64,000 nt of DNA from assembly GCF_014189455.1 (NCBI RefSeq), contig NZ_CP050296.1:1736001-1800000 (forward strand), in the 5' to 3' direction. A program made the position numbers and the translations under genes. Within the stretch, counting starts at the first letter, position 1; every line of letters begins with the position of its first letter. Shown in pieces: positions 28,804-37,468 of this stretch. The notes beneath the pieces were generated by a model. The model had not been told where the DNA came from. It was given only the letters and a program-made list of their open reading frames with translations, and searched no databases. Origin of the DNA: Mesorhizobium huakuii. GTDB taxonomy: Bacteria; Pseudomonadota; Alphaproteobacteria; Rhizobiales; Rhizobiaceae.

Positions 28804-29523
28804 CTAACGTGGCTCCCGCATCATGCTGAGATAGGTCGGGTCGAACTCGGCGATTTCCTGCAGCCGGTGCCAGTCCAAAATGGTCACCGCGTGGTTTGCC
28901 CAGCTGACGACGCCGACCTTGCGCAAGGCGCCGATAACCCGGTTCATGTGCACCACCGACAGGCCAAGCACGTCGGCCATCTCCGCTTGCGAGAGCGGCA
29001 GGTGGAAGCTCATGCCGTTGGTGCGCTGCACCACCTGCAACCGCACGAAAAGCTCACAGACCAGATGCGCCAGATGCGAAGTCTTGGAGCGCCGCCCCAT
29101 GGCGACGATCCATTCGCGGTGGATGGCGCCGTCGACCAGCGTGTCCAGCCACAACAGCCGGGTCAAATGCGGCGCCTGCTCGGTGATGGTGCGTAGCCGG
29201 CCGTGATCGGCGAACATGACATGACAGGGCGACAAAGCGACGATGCCGTGATCCATCGTCTTCAGCAGGAAGGCATGGAGATCGACGAAGTCGCCGGGCA
29301 CCTGCAATGAGGTGAACTGCCGGCCGCCATTCTCCAGCACCTTATAGCGCGCCGCCAGCCCGTCGAGGATCAGCGTTGAATAGGTCGGCCGCGATCCCGA
29401 TGCGACAATGTCCTGGCCGGTGGCGAAATGCCGCTCGAAGGTCATGGCGCCAGCCAGCAGCGCCTTCTCGGCGTCTGACAGCGCGTCATGCTGACCCAGG
29501 TTCAGGTAGAGGGATTCAAGCAC
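28804..29523 (-). CDS. Crp/Fnr-family transcriptional regulator
   Basis: A 239-residue regulator. A cyclic-nucleotide-type sensor domain (VASGSRPTYSTLILDGLAARYK, LQVPGDFVDLHAF) precedes a Crp-type winged helix (LPLSQAEMADVLGLSVVHMNRV, about 175-196). There is no Fnr cysteine cluster. The start is GTG at 29523 after GGAGG; the frame to 29631 lacks a ribosome site. It resembles regulators that sit near general-stress genes in rhizobia. Signal unknown. Confidence 0.85.
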   Translation of the reverse strand: MLESLYLNLGQHDALSDAEKALLAGAMTFERHFATGQDIVASGSRPTYSTLILDGLAARYKVLENGGRQFTSLQVPGDFVDLHAFLLKTMDHGIVALSPCHVMFADHGRLRTITEQAPHLTRLLWLDTLVDGAIHREWIVAMGRRSKTSHLAHLVCELFVRLQVVQRTNGMSFHLPLSQAEMADVLGLSVVHMNRVIGALRKVGVVSWANHAVTILDWHRLQEIAEFDPTYLSMMREPR

Positions 29524-29745
29524 CGCAACCTCCAGCGAAAGGGCCTGAGAAGCCGATCGCCATGTGTTCTGTCGGAAGCAAAAGGCGGCTTGGGATGGAC
29601 TAGGCCTTTGGAAGCTTACGGGCATTAACATTTGTTAGGCCTGCTTGTTCCACGGCAAATGCCGCCCGCTGATGGAACAACTGCTTAGCCCGCGAATTGT
29701 CGATTGACTATCTCGCCATTTCATCAGCCTGAGGTTCAGCCCATC

Positions 29746-29982
29746 ATGCCTCGATACTATCTCGACCTCTACAATGGCGACGGTCTGACGGTCGATGATG
29801 ACGGCCAGGTCTTCGAAACGCGCGAACGCCTGCGGCGGGAGGCGATCCGCATCCTGCCCGATATCGTCCGCGACGAGATGATCGAGAACGACCGCACGGC
29901 CATTACCGTCAAGGTGCGCGACGAGAGTGGACGCCATGTCTTCGAGGCATCACTCGTCGTCTCTTCGGGCTGGTGCGACTGA
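29746..29982 (+). CDS. DUF6894-like small protein
   Basis: A 78-residue protein starting MPRYYLDLYNGDGLTVDDDG, with the pattern of the DUF6894 family of rhizobial proteins (RYYFDL start, DDxG, later ALREAxRxLxDL-like helix). No signal peptide. Function unknown. The start at 29746 follows a GAGG site. It is divergent from the Crp/Fnr gene. Confidence 0.75.
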   Translation: MPRYYLDLYNGDGLTVDDDGQVFETRERLRREAIRILPDIVRDEMIENDRTAITVKVRDESGRHVFEASLVVSSGWCD

Positions 29983-30124
29983 CGGCCCTCCCCGGCATCG
30001 ATGACAAAAGTCTTCCGACCATCATTTGTAATCGCCGCCCCCGCCGCAACGCTGCACCATGCGGAGCCGGAAGAGGCGGCGATTTGTTCCGAACCGCCCC
30101 CAAGCGGGATGGAGGTAGCAGCAC

Positions 30125-30322
30125 ATGAACCGTGCAAAAGTCGACACCCAGCGTGACGAGCGCGCCAAACGTGAATCGCAGATCGTGATCGATGCCGAGC
30201 GGGCGGCCCGCGAGGAAAAGACGGCCAGATTGAGAGAGCTGCGCCTTGCCGCGCAATCAGCGCAAGCGCCTGATCCGACGAGGCCCAAGCCGGCACGCCG
30301 GCGCGCACCTTCGAAAGGGTGA
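30125..30322 (+). CDS. Small highly charged protein, unknown
   Basis: A 65-residue protein with a long charged helix (RDERAKRESQIVIDAERAAR) and a Pro/Arg/Lys tail. GGAGG lies upstream of the ATG at 30125. It may be a small nucleic-acid-binding protein, but no family was recognised. It stands alone between the DUF6894-like and DUF982 genes. Confidence 0.6.
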   Translation: MNRAKVDTQRDERAKRESQIVIDAERAAREEKTARLRELRLAAQSAQAPDPTRPKPARRRAPSKG

Positions 30323-30461
30323 TTGCCCCTGGGCAAACATCATCGGGGGATAGTTGCGATCTTCCTGCAGCAAAAGCGAAAGCCCGGCTCGGGATGGCCA
30401 GGCCAGGCTTTCAGTAGCGAGCGATGCGGAATTGGCCACCACGAGCGGATGGCCTCAAAAA

Positions 30462-30764
30462 TCAGGCGGCGTAGCCGCCATGGCCGCGCGCGACGGCGCG
30501 CGCCACGATGACCGGCTCGATCTCGGGCCAGAGAATGCCGGCGGCCTTTGCGAATGCGACGAGCGCATGGCGCGCCTCATCCCTGGTGATGCAGCCTTCC
30601 AGCGCAAGGCCACACGCCTCGACGGCATGGCGATGGAGCGGACCACGGCGCGAAGTCGTCCAATTGGTCAGGAAATCGTGCATTTCGGCCAGCGAGGCAA
30701 TCTCGCGCTTGAAACCAAGGCCGACGGTGAGCGCCACCGGCGAATGAAACAGCTTGTCGTACAT
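30462..30764 (-). CDS. DUF982 protein
   Basis: A 100-residue protein of the DUF982 family, with AEMHDFLTNWTTSRRGPLHR and ACGLALEGCITRDEARHALV as the conserved parts. This family is abundant and uncharacterised in rhizobia. AGGAG precedes the ATG. Confidence 0.8.
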   Translation of the reverse strand: MYDKLFHSPVALTVGLGFKREIASLAEMHDFLTNWTTSRRGPLHRHAVEACGLALEGCITRDEARHALVAFAKAAGILWPEIEPVIVARAVARGHGGYAA

Positions 30765-31230
30765 GAAACGGCTCCTGATTATCGCAGCGCCAGGAGAGAT
30801 ATCCGGGCTGGTCCACGGACGGGACGCCGTGAAACGCGCGGTGGGGCGAGAGGTTCCAGATGGACGCTTTTTCCTGCTATCGGCTGTTCCCGCTATTGGC
30901 CGATGGCCCGTGGGACTACATCAGATGCCCGGTCCACCCGATGTCCGGCATGTTTCCCCCTCAAGGAGGAAACGGTATAGCAAGAATCCGGCGTCCTTTA
31001 TCGCCTAGAAGGACACGAAGTGGTGAACGTGATGCGCACGGTTGGATATATGGCTCGGCGTTCTTGGCCTCCTGCGTCGGCTGCCTAGATAGCCTTCAGC
31101 ACTTCCGTCATCGGTGATTTCCTTCTTGGCTCCCTTAGCCTCTGTTCGTACTGTCTGCTGAGTTTGAACCCACAGCGTTCTCGCTGAGGCGCAAAGCCTG
31201 GAAGGTCAGACCGAAAACATCTAGAATCCG
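30765..31230. other. Gene-free stretch upstream of the peptidase unit
   Basis: No supportable gene. A frame at 30860-31117 starts like coding sequence but has no ribosome site, no family and poor codon use. A short inverted repeat (GTTTCC and GGAAAC) lies near 30952-30975. This is the left edge of the lower-GC segment. Confidence 0.5.
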
Positions 31231-33381
31231 TCATCGTTGATTGAACCGGTCAGTAGCCCGTGAGCTCGCCGGCCGTCGGGGCTCGGGGACCTTGCCGCCC
31301 AGTATGCGGGACATGATCGCCGTCAGCGTTGCCGGATCATTGTCAAAGCCTCCGTGGCTCGTCGGGCCGGTATCTTTGCCTACCGAATAGCTTGTCGAGA
31401 GCTGTTTGTATGAAGCCGTGAAAGAGTCATAGATCTGCATCCCGGCTAGCGGCGTGTTTGGAGCGTCTTCATAGGCGCGTGACACCAGGTAGAGCAGGGA
31501 ATGACTATAGGAGGGGAGCGGCGCGACGCCGACTTTATCGTCGAGCTCGAGCCGGCCATCGAGGTTGTACATATACAGCTTGCCCACGAGCGGACTGTTT
31601 TTCCTCAGGTAAGGACCGTAGAGCGCATTGAAGAAATCGACGGTACAGGCGGGCGCCATGAGATGGATAGTTTCCAACTCGATGTTGGCAAGGCCGATAT
31701 CTTTGAATACTTCAAGGAATCGGCCCAGTATGATCGCGCCGGCGCTGTGTCCAACCAGATGTAGTTTCGGGCGCCGTCCAGCCTTGTCCAGCCCCTTGAG
31801 CAGCATCGACAAGCCATACAGTCCGCCACCATAGCCGTCCTGTCGATTCTGCAGGAACGCGGCCCTTGCGTCCTGCTTCATGTTGCGCCAGGCACGTGTG
31901 CCCAGCGGCTTCCCGATGGTTTCGAACAAGACGTCGCCGAGGATTCCGCCGGCGCGCGCGTTGGCGGTTTGAGAGAGTGGCCCGAACGCCTCGTCGATGA
32001 ACCCTGAACCCCACATGAGATGAAAGTTATAAATCCGGTTTCGAGAGAAGATTTCGTTGCGCTTCCAAACGGCGATCCGATTCGCTTCGTCATCCGGCGT
32101 GTTCAAACCGCCATGCGCGTAGATCAACAGATGGTCATAGCCTTTGCCGGTGTCTTTGCCGACGTCCTTGTTGGAGTTCGGATCGACAATCCGCTTGATC
32201 GTCTCGTCCATCTCGGCTGCCGTCGGCGATGCGTAGCGGCCGTCGAGCACGTAGCGACCATCATCTATATTGATAAAGTGGCCGACAATGTCGCCCCGGT
32301 TGGGGGCGCTTGCGGCGTTCGGAACGACCACGCCGGAGGGGACGCTTCGCGGAAAGGCGCTGAAGGCCGACGGCGCGCGGACACCGAGTTGCAGTACCCA
32401 GGCGTCCATCATCGTTGCCGCCCAGTCCTCATAGAGCCAATGGGCCACGCCACCGCGCCCCCATTCAGATCCCCATGAGTTCAGCACCCAAAAACCTTCA
32501 GCATCATAGCCGACCAGGGCGAAGGCATGACCGCCAGCAGCTGGCCCGCCGGGCTTGATCTGGTACTCACCCGTCCACCCCTCGGCCGTTTGCCTCTTGT
32601 GCGGGCTGGTCCAGTTCTCGTGGATATGCGCCGACACATAGATCGCGCCGACCTCGTCGATCGCGGCATGAAAGTCGGTAAGGTCGGGCTGCAGCCGGTA
32701 ATAAGCACCAAGGCGCGTCCCTCTGGCATCCTTGGCCATCTCGTAGGTCAGGGTCCAGTCCCCATCAGTTCCGTCGGGAGCAAGCGCTTCGCTGCAAGCA
32801 CCGTTTCGGTAAAATCCCTTTATGGCACCCCGAATGCTCGATCCGACATAGCTGGTACCGGCCCACTCGTCGTTCCGCTTGGCCATTTCGTAAAGCATGC
32901 GCGCGCTGACTCGCTTGGCGGCGGACTGCAACTCCTCGCGATGCAGTAAGCAGTCTATGGCATGCGCCAGCGCATGCCCCGTGCAGCTCTGCAAGCCTCC
33001 CTGGTTCCTGACCGTGAACGCAATTCTTGGATAAATGCTAGGCTCCAGCGCGCGAAGGCGCGGCTGATAAATGCGATCCCGGATGTCTGGCAGATCGGGA
33101 AGGACGGTGAGGCGGCGGCCACGAAGGTGGCTATTCTGTCTAAATGTCCGATTGCCGAGCCGCAGCGGCATGCCGAGGGCGTCCGGCGTCAGTGCTGCGG
33201 CATCGGCGGGCAAGCCCCCGCCACCGGGAGCGGTCGATTCTGCGCCGAGCCTGGCTGCGGCGTCGTCAACAGGTTCACCTTGCTGGCTACCCCCGTTGGA
33301 TTGAGCCTGGCGGGTGGGTGCGGCCGGAGCCTTTGCAGTATTCTTCGAAGTACCCGCCACCATCGCCCCTTTCGCAATCAT
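31231..33381 (-). CDS. Papain-like cysteine peptidase fused to an alpha/beta hydrolase
   Basis: A 716-residue two-domain protein without a signal peptide. The first 80 residues are low-complexity Ala/Gly/Pro. A C1A papain-type domain follows: Gln127 and Cys133 in NQGGLQSCTGHA, His285 in GGHAFALVGYD and Asn301 in NSWGSEWG, all catalytic residues present. From about 410 an alpha/beta hydrolase begins (LLIYAHGGLN) with the nucleophile elbow GHSAG at 544-548 (Ser546). It lies 27 bases after the metzincin gene, apparently in one operon. GC is visibly lower than the neighbours, a sign of transfer. The start at 33381 has no clear ribosome site; Met7 is an alternative. Confidence 0.85.
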   Translation of the reverse strand: MIAKGAMVAGTSKNTAKAPAAPTRQAQSNGGSQQGEPVDDAAARLGAESTAPGGGGLPADAAALTPDALGMPLRLGNRTFRQNSHLRGRRLTVLPDLPDIRDRIYQPRLRALEPSIYPRIAFTVRNQGGLQSCTGHALAHAIDCLLHREELQSAAKRVSARMLYEMAKRNDEWAGTSYVGSSIRGAIKGFYRNGACSEALAPDGTDGDWTLTYEMAKDARGTRLGAYYRLQPDLTDFHAAIDEVGAIYVSAHIHENWTSPHKRQTAEGWTGEYQIKPGGPAAGGHAFALVGYDAEGFWVLNSWGSEWGRGGVAHWLYEDWAATMMDAWVLQLGVRAPSAFSAFPRSVPSGVVVPNAASAPNRGDIVGHFINIDDGRYVLDGRYASPTAAEMDETIKRIVDPNSNKDVGKDTGKGYDHLLIYAHGGLNTPDDEANRIAVWKRNEIFSRNRIYNFHLMWGSGFIDEAFGPLSQTANARAGGILGDVLFETIGKPLGTRAWRNMKQDARAAFLQNRQDGYGGGLYGLSMLLKGLDKAGRRPKLHLVGHSAGAIILGRFLEVFKDIGLANIELETIHLMAPACTVDFFNALYGPYLRKNSPLVGKLYMYNLDGRLELDDKVGVAPLPSYSHSLLYLVSRAYEDAPNTPLAGMQIYDSFTASYKQLSTSYSVGKDTGPTSHGGFDNDPATLTAIMSRILGGKVPEPRRPASSRATDRFNQR

Positions 33382-33408
33382 TGCTCGTGAAAAGAGGCCC
33401 GCCGAAGG

Positions 33409-34230
33409 TTACGGATACATCTTCTTGATCATGGCCACGTCCTTGTCCGACACCGCAGTGTTTTGGTTGGTAGGCCCAAGGCCATCCGAGAAAAGGGCTC
33501 CGTCGAATGCATAGAGCATGATGGATTTCGGGTCAAAATCGGTGGCTGTTATGCCTTTCGGTGAATATTTCTCCAGGACATTGACCCTGATGTCTTCCGG
33601 ACTCCAGTAATTGGGGGGGCCCTGGAAATATTTCATTACCGCAGACTCATTCCAGGTGCGCGTAAATTTGGGTGATTGATGCTCATGGATACAGCCAAGG
33701 GCGTGGCCGAATTCATGCGTGACCACCCTGTGGTATTCTTCTTCGTCCGTGTCATCACGCAACCAGCCGTAATTCATCGTCGGCTGGTTGGTGGGAAAGT
33801 AGCTCGCGTTAAGGGCATCCCGACCGATTGCGGACCACGAGCCGTTGTCGGCAAAGAATGAAATCCGAATTTCGGCGTCTCCCTGGCTAACGAATTTCAG
33901 CTTGACATCGGCATATTTTTGCCACCCGAGCGCGACTGCTTTCACCTTGGACTTCATCTTGGCGCTACCGTCCAGAAACCGGCAACGCAATGTTGTCCCC
34001 GGGCTCCATTTCTTGGAGTTGACCAGGGCCATCCTGGCGACGCCCAGAACCCCGCTGGCCTTGAGCTTCTTTTCGCCTCCCGCCGCCTCAATCATCTGCT
34101 CCCGCATCCGCCGCCGCACGAAGCGTTCTTGATCAAGTTCATCGGGTATAATGCGTTCAAAACAAATCTTCACCGGCGCATCTGCCGTCTGGACCGGGTT
34201 ACGCGGTACGACTTTTGATCTCCTGGCCAT
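33409..34230 (-). CDS. Metzincin zinc peptidase, astacin/M12A-like
   Basis: A 273-residue protein with the zinc site THEFGHALGCIHEHQ (His172, Glu173, His176, His182) and the Met-turn SIMLY (236-240), so the active site is complete. The C-terminus VSDKDVAMIKKMYP is typical of M12A-like bacterial peptidases. No signal peptide or propeptide is visible, so it may be cytosolic, exported by a non-Sec route, or an effector. GGGGAGG precedes the ATG at 34230. It is the first gene of a two-gene unit with the papain/hydrolase fusion. Confidence 0.85.
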   Translation of the reverse strand: MARRSKVVPRNPVQTADAPVKICFERIIPDELDQERFVRRRMREQMIEAAGGEKKLKASGVLGVARMALVNSKKWSPGTTLRCRFLDGSAKMKSKVKAVALGWQKYADVKLKFVSQGDAEIRISFFADNGSWSAIGRDALNASYFPTNQPTMNYGWLRDDTDEEEYHRVVTHEFGHALGCIHEHQSPKFTRTWNESAVMKYFQGPPNYWSPEDIRVNVLEKYSPKGITATDFDPKSIMLYAFDGALFSDGLGPTNQNTAVSDKDVAMIKKMYP

Positions 34231-34816
34231 TTACAGTTTCCTCCCCGTAGTCTGGAACTCTGTTGTTGTTTACGAAATGATAAAGGCGATGATAATCACA
34301 CGTCTTGTGGCACTTGCCTAGCGTCTTTCATTTGAAACGTAGTGATCCCGCATCGTCATCTGCCTCACGGCCAATAAGTACCTGAGCCGCCCGACACTTA
34401 TCCGTCGCGGCTGACCGGATTTCATCGTCGGTGAAGGGCAATCAGAGGCTACCTTCAGTTCGCGCTAGACTATGCCAGATCGAAACAATGAAGCTGATAT
34501 CGATGTGCTTCTAGTGACCATCGTACGTTGGTCCCTTTTGGTTGCGGGACTTGCTATGCAGGTAAACTTTTCGCTGTCATTTGGTGTGCCGCCCCCCTGA
34601 GCGAGCCACAGTGTGGCGGGGCGTTTCTCAAGCGTGCAGATGACTTCAGACGGATAGGGGTCTTGGTTTGTCAACCGTTTCAAAGACTTGAAAATTTATG
34701 TGGTGGGGACGCGGGAGAAAGTTCGAACCCGCCCTCCTACGCCAAGGCTTCGGAGGGCATCCTGCTTCGTTCCAGCGCTTTCTCCAATCCTGCGAAGCTC
34801 GAAGAGCGAAGCAGGA
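34231..34816. other. Gene-free, AT-richer stretch between the peptidase unit and tRNA-Ser
   Basis: No supportable gene in either strand; the short frames lack ribosome sites and family signs. It holds the promoter region of the metzincin gene at its left end and, at 34709-34818, an inverted repeat plus a tRNA-like GTTCGAACCCGC string just next to tRNA-Ser. Confidence 0.5.
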
Positions 34817-34818
34817 TG
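34758..34818. repeat. Inverted repeat at the 3' end of tRNA-Ser
   Basis: CATCCTGCTTCG (34758-34769) is the perfect reverse complement of CGAAGCAGGATG (34807-34818). The right arm includes most of the encoded CCA end of tRNA-Ser. A shorter ATCCTGC copy lies between them. It could be a tRNA processing or termination element, or an attachment scar. Confidence 0.5.
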
Positions 34819-34906
34819 GCGGAGAGAGCGGGATTCGAACCCGCGTTACGGTCTCCCGTAAACACACTTTCCAGGCGTGCGCCTTCAACCACTCGGCCAC
34901 CTCTCC
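34817..34906 (-). tRNA. tRNA-Ser (anticodon GGA)
   Basis: Read on the minus strand: acceptor GGAGAGG, D-arm CCGAGTGGTTGAAGG, anticodon stem CACGC/GTGTG around CTGGAAA (anticodon GGA), a long variable arm (TTTACGGGAGACCGTAA), T-arm CGGGTTCGAATCCCG and acceptor CTCTCC with an encoded GCCA end. The long variable arm and GGA anticodon identify tRNA-Ser reading UCC and UCU. Confidence 0.97.
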
Positions 34907-35273
34907 GTCCTTGCTTTCACGCCGGCCGGTTTCGCCGCGCGGGTTGGGGAGATGCATCTCCTTGGGGCTGCGATGCGGAATGTCCGCGCCATGAATGCCG
35001 CCCAACCAGCGGACATCCTTCCCCGGCACCTGAGCCGTCGAAGCAACAGGCGCGGGGCTCATCTAGTCGATCCCGCGCCGAATGCCAAGCCATAAGCGCA
35101 GTCTATTCGCTTTGCCGGCCACATGGTGTTTCGCGAGGCCACCATCGCACCCGTTTCCGGGGTGTCGGCCCCGAATGATGTGCACAGGCAAGGCCGCAGG
35201 ACCCGCCGCGCTTGACTTCGCCGCCGGCCCCCTGTCGAGTGAAGCAGAGGCTTTGCGGGGGCATCGTCCCGAC
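34907..35273. other. Gene-free stretch upstream of tRNA-Ser
   Basis: No supportable gene. It must contain the tRNA-Ser promoter on the minus strand. A perfect 14-base palindrome, GGAGATGCATCTCC, lies at 34948-34961, 42 bases before the tRNA. Confidence 0.5.
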
Positions 35274-35993
35274 ATGACATCGAGCAGCGAACAACCGGGC
35301 AGTGGGCAGGCGCCGGTCGGCCGCCCGGGTGGCGACCTTTTTACGTCCCGGTCGGCTGGCTCATCTTCGTCATGGCGTGGTCGGTCTATGGCCTGGCCTC
35401 GGCCTGGTGGCTGGTCGGCAATTCCGGCCTGCCGGACAAAATCTTCAATTTCCTGCTCGGCGGCCTCGTCGCCAATGTCGTCATCATCCTGTGGGGGCTT
35501 TACCTGCTCGGCCTCGCCTTTGGCCGCTCGGGGCGTTTCCCCCGCCATTTCACTGTCTGGCAGATCGCCCTCATCGTCTGGGTGCTGGCAAGGCAAGCCT
35601 ATGTGCTTGTCGTGCCGGATTTCGTCTTTTTCCGCGAGGAGCCTCGGCATCTCCGCCATCGAAATCGGCATCGGCCTGCTTTGCATCTACCTGCTGCGCG
35701 GCGGCTCCGGCGCCGAGACCGTCTACGCCAAGCCGCAAACCGAAGCACCGCCGGTCGGCGTTTCCATTGTCGCTGCCTTGCTCGGCATCATTCTCGGCGC
35801 CGTCGTCGGTGCCGTGGGCGGCTTCCTTGCCGGTTCGGTGATCGCCGATGTCGCCGAGGTGAGCTGCTTCGAGGGTGGCTGCGGCTATTTCGCCGCCTTC
35901 TTCGGCCTGGGCGGGCTGCTGGTCGGCGCCATCGGCGGCGGCATTCTCGCCGTCTGGCTCGTTCACCGGCGCAGGCGCAAGCCGGTGACATAG
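35274..35993 (+). pseudogene. Polytopic membrane protein interrupted by two compensating frameshifts
   Basis: Three reading-frame pieces make one sensible protein: MTSSSEQPGSGQAPVG in frame A, then FYVPVGWLIFVMAWS through FRE in frame B (35342-35635), then ISAIEIGIGLLCIYL to the stop in frame A. The first shift sits in a five-T run (35338-35342), where a sixth T would keep frame; the second is near 35633-35645. The rebuilt protein has about six membrane helices. As written a single open frame does exist, but its middle is then non-hydrophobic nonsense. Function unknown. Confidence 0.6.
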
Positions 35994-36103
35994 GGAGAGA
36001 GCGAATCTTCAAATTCGCGTATCGCGGTTGCGGGCAAGCCATACGCACTCTATTTCTCGCTGGTGCCGGAGATCCTGTCCAGGATCGGCCGGGGGAGAGC
36101 TTG

Positions 36104-36427
36104 ATGTTTCGCTTCATTTTTCGTCTCGCCGCCATGGTCGCGCTGTCGGTTTCCGTCATCATGGCGGTGCTCGACACGACGCGCACGGTGGCGGCTTCGG
36201 CGCTTGTGCTGACCCCGCTCAACGCCAGCTGGCTGGCCGTCTCGCCGGACACGCGGGCGGCCTTCGAAACCTTCGTCCGCGCCAAGGCCAGCCCACTGCT
36301 GTGGGACGGCATCATCGCCTGGGTGCTCAACCAGCCAGGCTTTGCCGTGTTCGCCGTGCTGGCCTTCCTGCTCTACGCCATTGGCTACAGGCGCCAGCGG
36401 CGCACAGGCCAATTCGCCGCCAACTGA
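36104..36427 (+). CDS. Small membrane protein, unknown
   Basis: A 107-residue protein with one helix at the start (MVALSVSVIMAVLDTTRT region) and one near the end (VFAVLAFLLYAIGYRRQRR), with a soluble loop between. GGGGGAG precedes the ATG at 36104. Similar short proteins are common in rhizobia without a known role. It lies 110 bases after the broken membrane protein and 38 before msrA. Confidence 0.75.
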   Translation: MFRFIFRLAAMVALSVSVIMAVLDTTRTVAASALVLTPLNASWLAVSPDTRAAFETFVRAKASPLLWDGIIAWVLNQPGFAVFAVLAFLLYAIGYRRQRRTGQFAAN

Positions 36428-36465
36428 TCAATTTTCTTGCATCCTGATGGGAAGGAAAGCCGCGC

Positions 36466-37128
36466 ATGTTCTTTCTCAGCGACATGCTGAACAAGAAGCT
36501 CAATATGCCGAAGCCGTCCGAGGCTTTGCCGGGCCGTGCCAAGGCAATCCCGACAATTTCCAAGCACCATGTCCTGAAAAGGCCGCTCAAGGGCCCCTAC
36601 CCCGATGGGCTTGAGACGGCGATGTTCGGGCTCGGCTGCTTCTGGGGCGCCGAGCGCCTGTTCTGGCAGACCGAAGGCGTCTGGGTCACCGCCGTCGGCT
36701 ATGCCGGCGGCATCACGCCCAATCCGACCTATCAGGAAACCTGCACGGGGCTGACCGGCCATGCCGAAGTGGTGCTGGTCGTCTTCGACCCCAAGATCGT
36801 CTCCTATGCCGACCTTCTGCGGCTGTTCTGGGAAAGCCATGACCCGACGCAAGGCATGCGCCAGGGCAATGATGTCGGCACCACCTACCGCTCCGCGATC
36901 TACACATCCGGCGATGCGCAATTCCAGGCGGCGAACGCCTCCCGCGACGCCTATCAGGCGGCGCTGCGCGGTGCCGGTCACGGCCGGATCACCACCGAGA
37001 TCGCGCCGGCGCCCGCCTTCTACTTCGCCGAGGCCGATCACCAGCAATATCTGGCAAAGAACCCTTACGGCTACTGCAACCTCAAGGGCACGGGCATCGC
37101 CTGCGCCATGCCGGCCGCCACCGCCTGA
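36466..37128 (+). CDS. msrA: Peptide methionine sulfoxide reductase MsrA
   Basis: A 220-residue MsrA with [12 protein letters not shown] (about 55-66), the catalytic Cys in GCFWG, and VGYAGG, TGHAEVV and [20 protein letters not shown] downstream. It repairs oxidised methionine (S-sulfoxide). The N-terminal 50 residues are an extension typical of rhizobial MsrA. GGAAGG precedes the ATG. A strongly palindromic repeat starts shortly after the stop. Confidence 0.95.
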   Translation: MFFLSDMLNKKLNMPKPSEALPGRAKAIPTISKHHVLKRPLKGPYPDGLETAMFGLGCFWGAERLFWQTEGVWVTAVGYAGGITPNPTYQETCTGLTGHAEVVLVVFDPKIVSYADLLRLFWESHDPTQGMRQGNDVGTTYRSAIYTSGDAQFQAANASRDAYQAALRGAGHGRITTEIAPAPAFYFAEADHQQYLAKNPYGYCNLKGTGIACAMPAATA

Positions 37129-37133
37129 CGGCT

Positions 37134-37259
37134 GGAGCAATTCCAGGAAAAGTGTGAAGCGGTTTTCCCGGGAAAAGCGCATAGCGCTTTCCCCACAGGA
37201 ATTGCGTCAAAACAAAAAGTTAGAGCGGTTCGGCGTTTCCGTGAAACGATGAACCGCTC
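37134..37259. repeat. Rhizobial palindromic intergenic repeat
   Basis: A modular element: GCAATTCC (37137-37144) pairs with GGAATTGC (37198-37205) around an inner GGGAAAAGCGC/AGCGCTTTCCC hairpin. A second hairpin follows, GAGCGGTTC (37223-37231) with GAACCGCTC (37251-37259) and an inner CGTTTC/GAAACG. Text of this type recurs in intergenic regions of Mesorhizobium and Sinorhizobium (RIME-like families), as I recall; the exact family needs a search. It occurs once in this window. Confidence 0.7.
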
Positions 37260-37360
37260 TTGCGCGCAAGGATCGCCTTGCGGCACGGTCTGCCCGTGGC
37301 ACGCTTTTTCCAAAAGGTCAAAATTCCGCGTGAATTTTGTTTCGGGCCGTGCCAGATTGC

Positions 37361-37426
37361 CCAGGAGCGGGAGGGGAATACACTCCTGGCTGACGTCGCG
37401 TGGTTGCCGGTGAACCGGGCAGCCAG
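37361..37426 (+). promoter_or_regulatory. Structured leader of the BMP-family gene, candidate attenuator
   Basis: CCAGGAG (37361-37367) can pair with CTCCTGG (37383-37389), while CTGGCTG (37386-37392) can pair with CAGCCAG (37420-37426). The two stems share 37386-37389, so they exclude each other. A short CCGG-TGAA-CCGG hairpin nests in the second. It lies 43 to 108 bases before the ATG at 37469. No known riboswitch was recognised. Confidence 0.35.
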
Positions 37427-37468
37427 GCGGTGCGTAACGGAAAAAATAACCGACAGGGTGTGGATCAC

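Noticed and set aside
30860..31117. 85-residue frame in the gap before the peptidase unit
   Set aside because: No ribosome site, no family and no neighbour support.
35082..35993. 303-residue frame across the membrane-protein locus
   Set aside because: Its upstream part overlaps the tRNA-Ser flank and its middle is the out-of-frame copy of hydrophobic helices; the rebuilt shorter gene is preferred.
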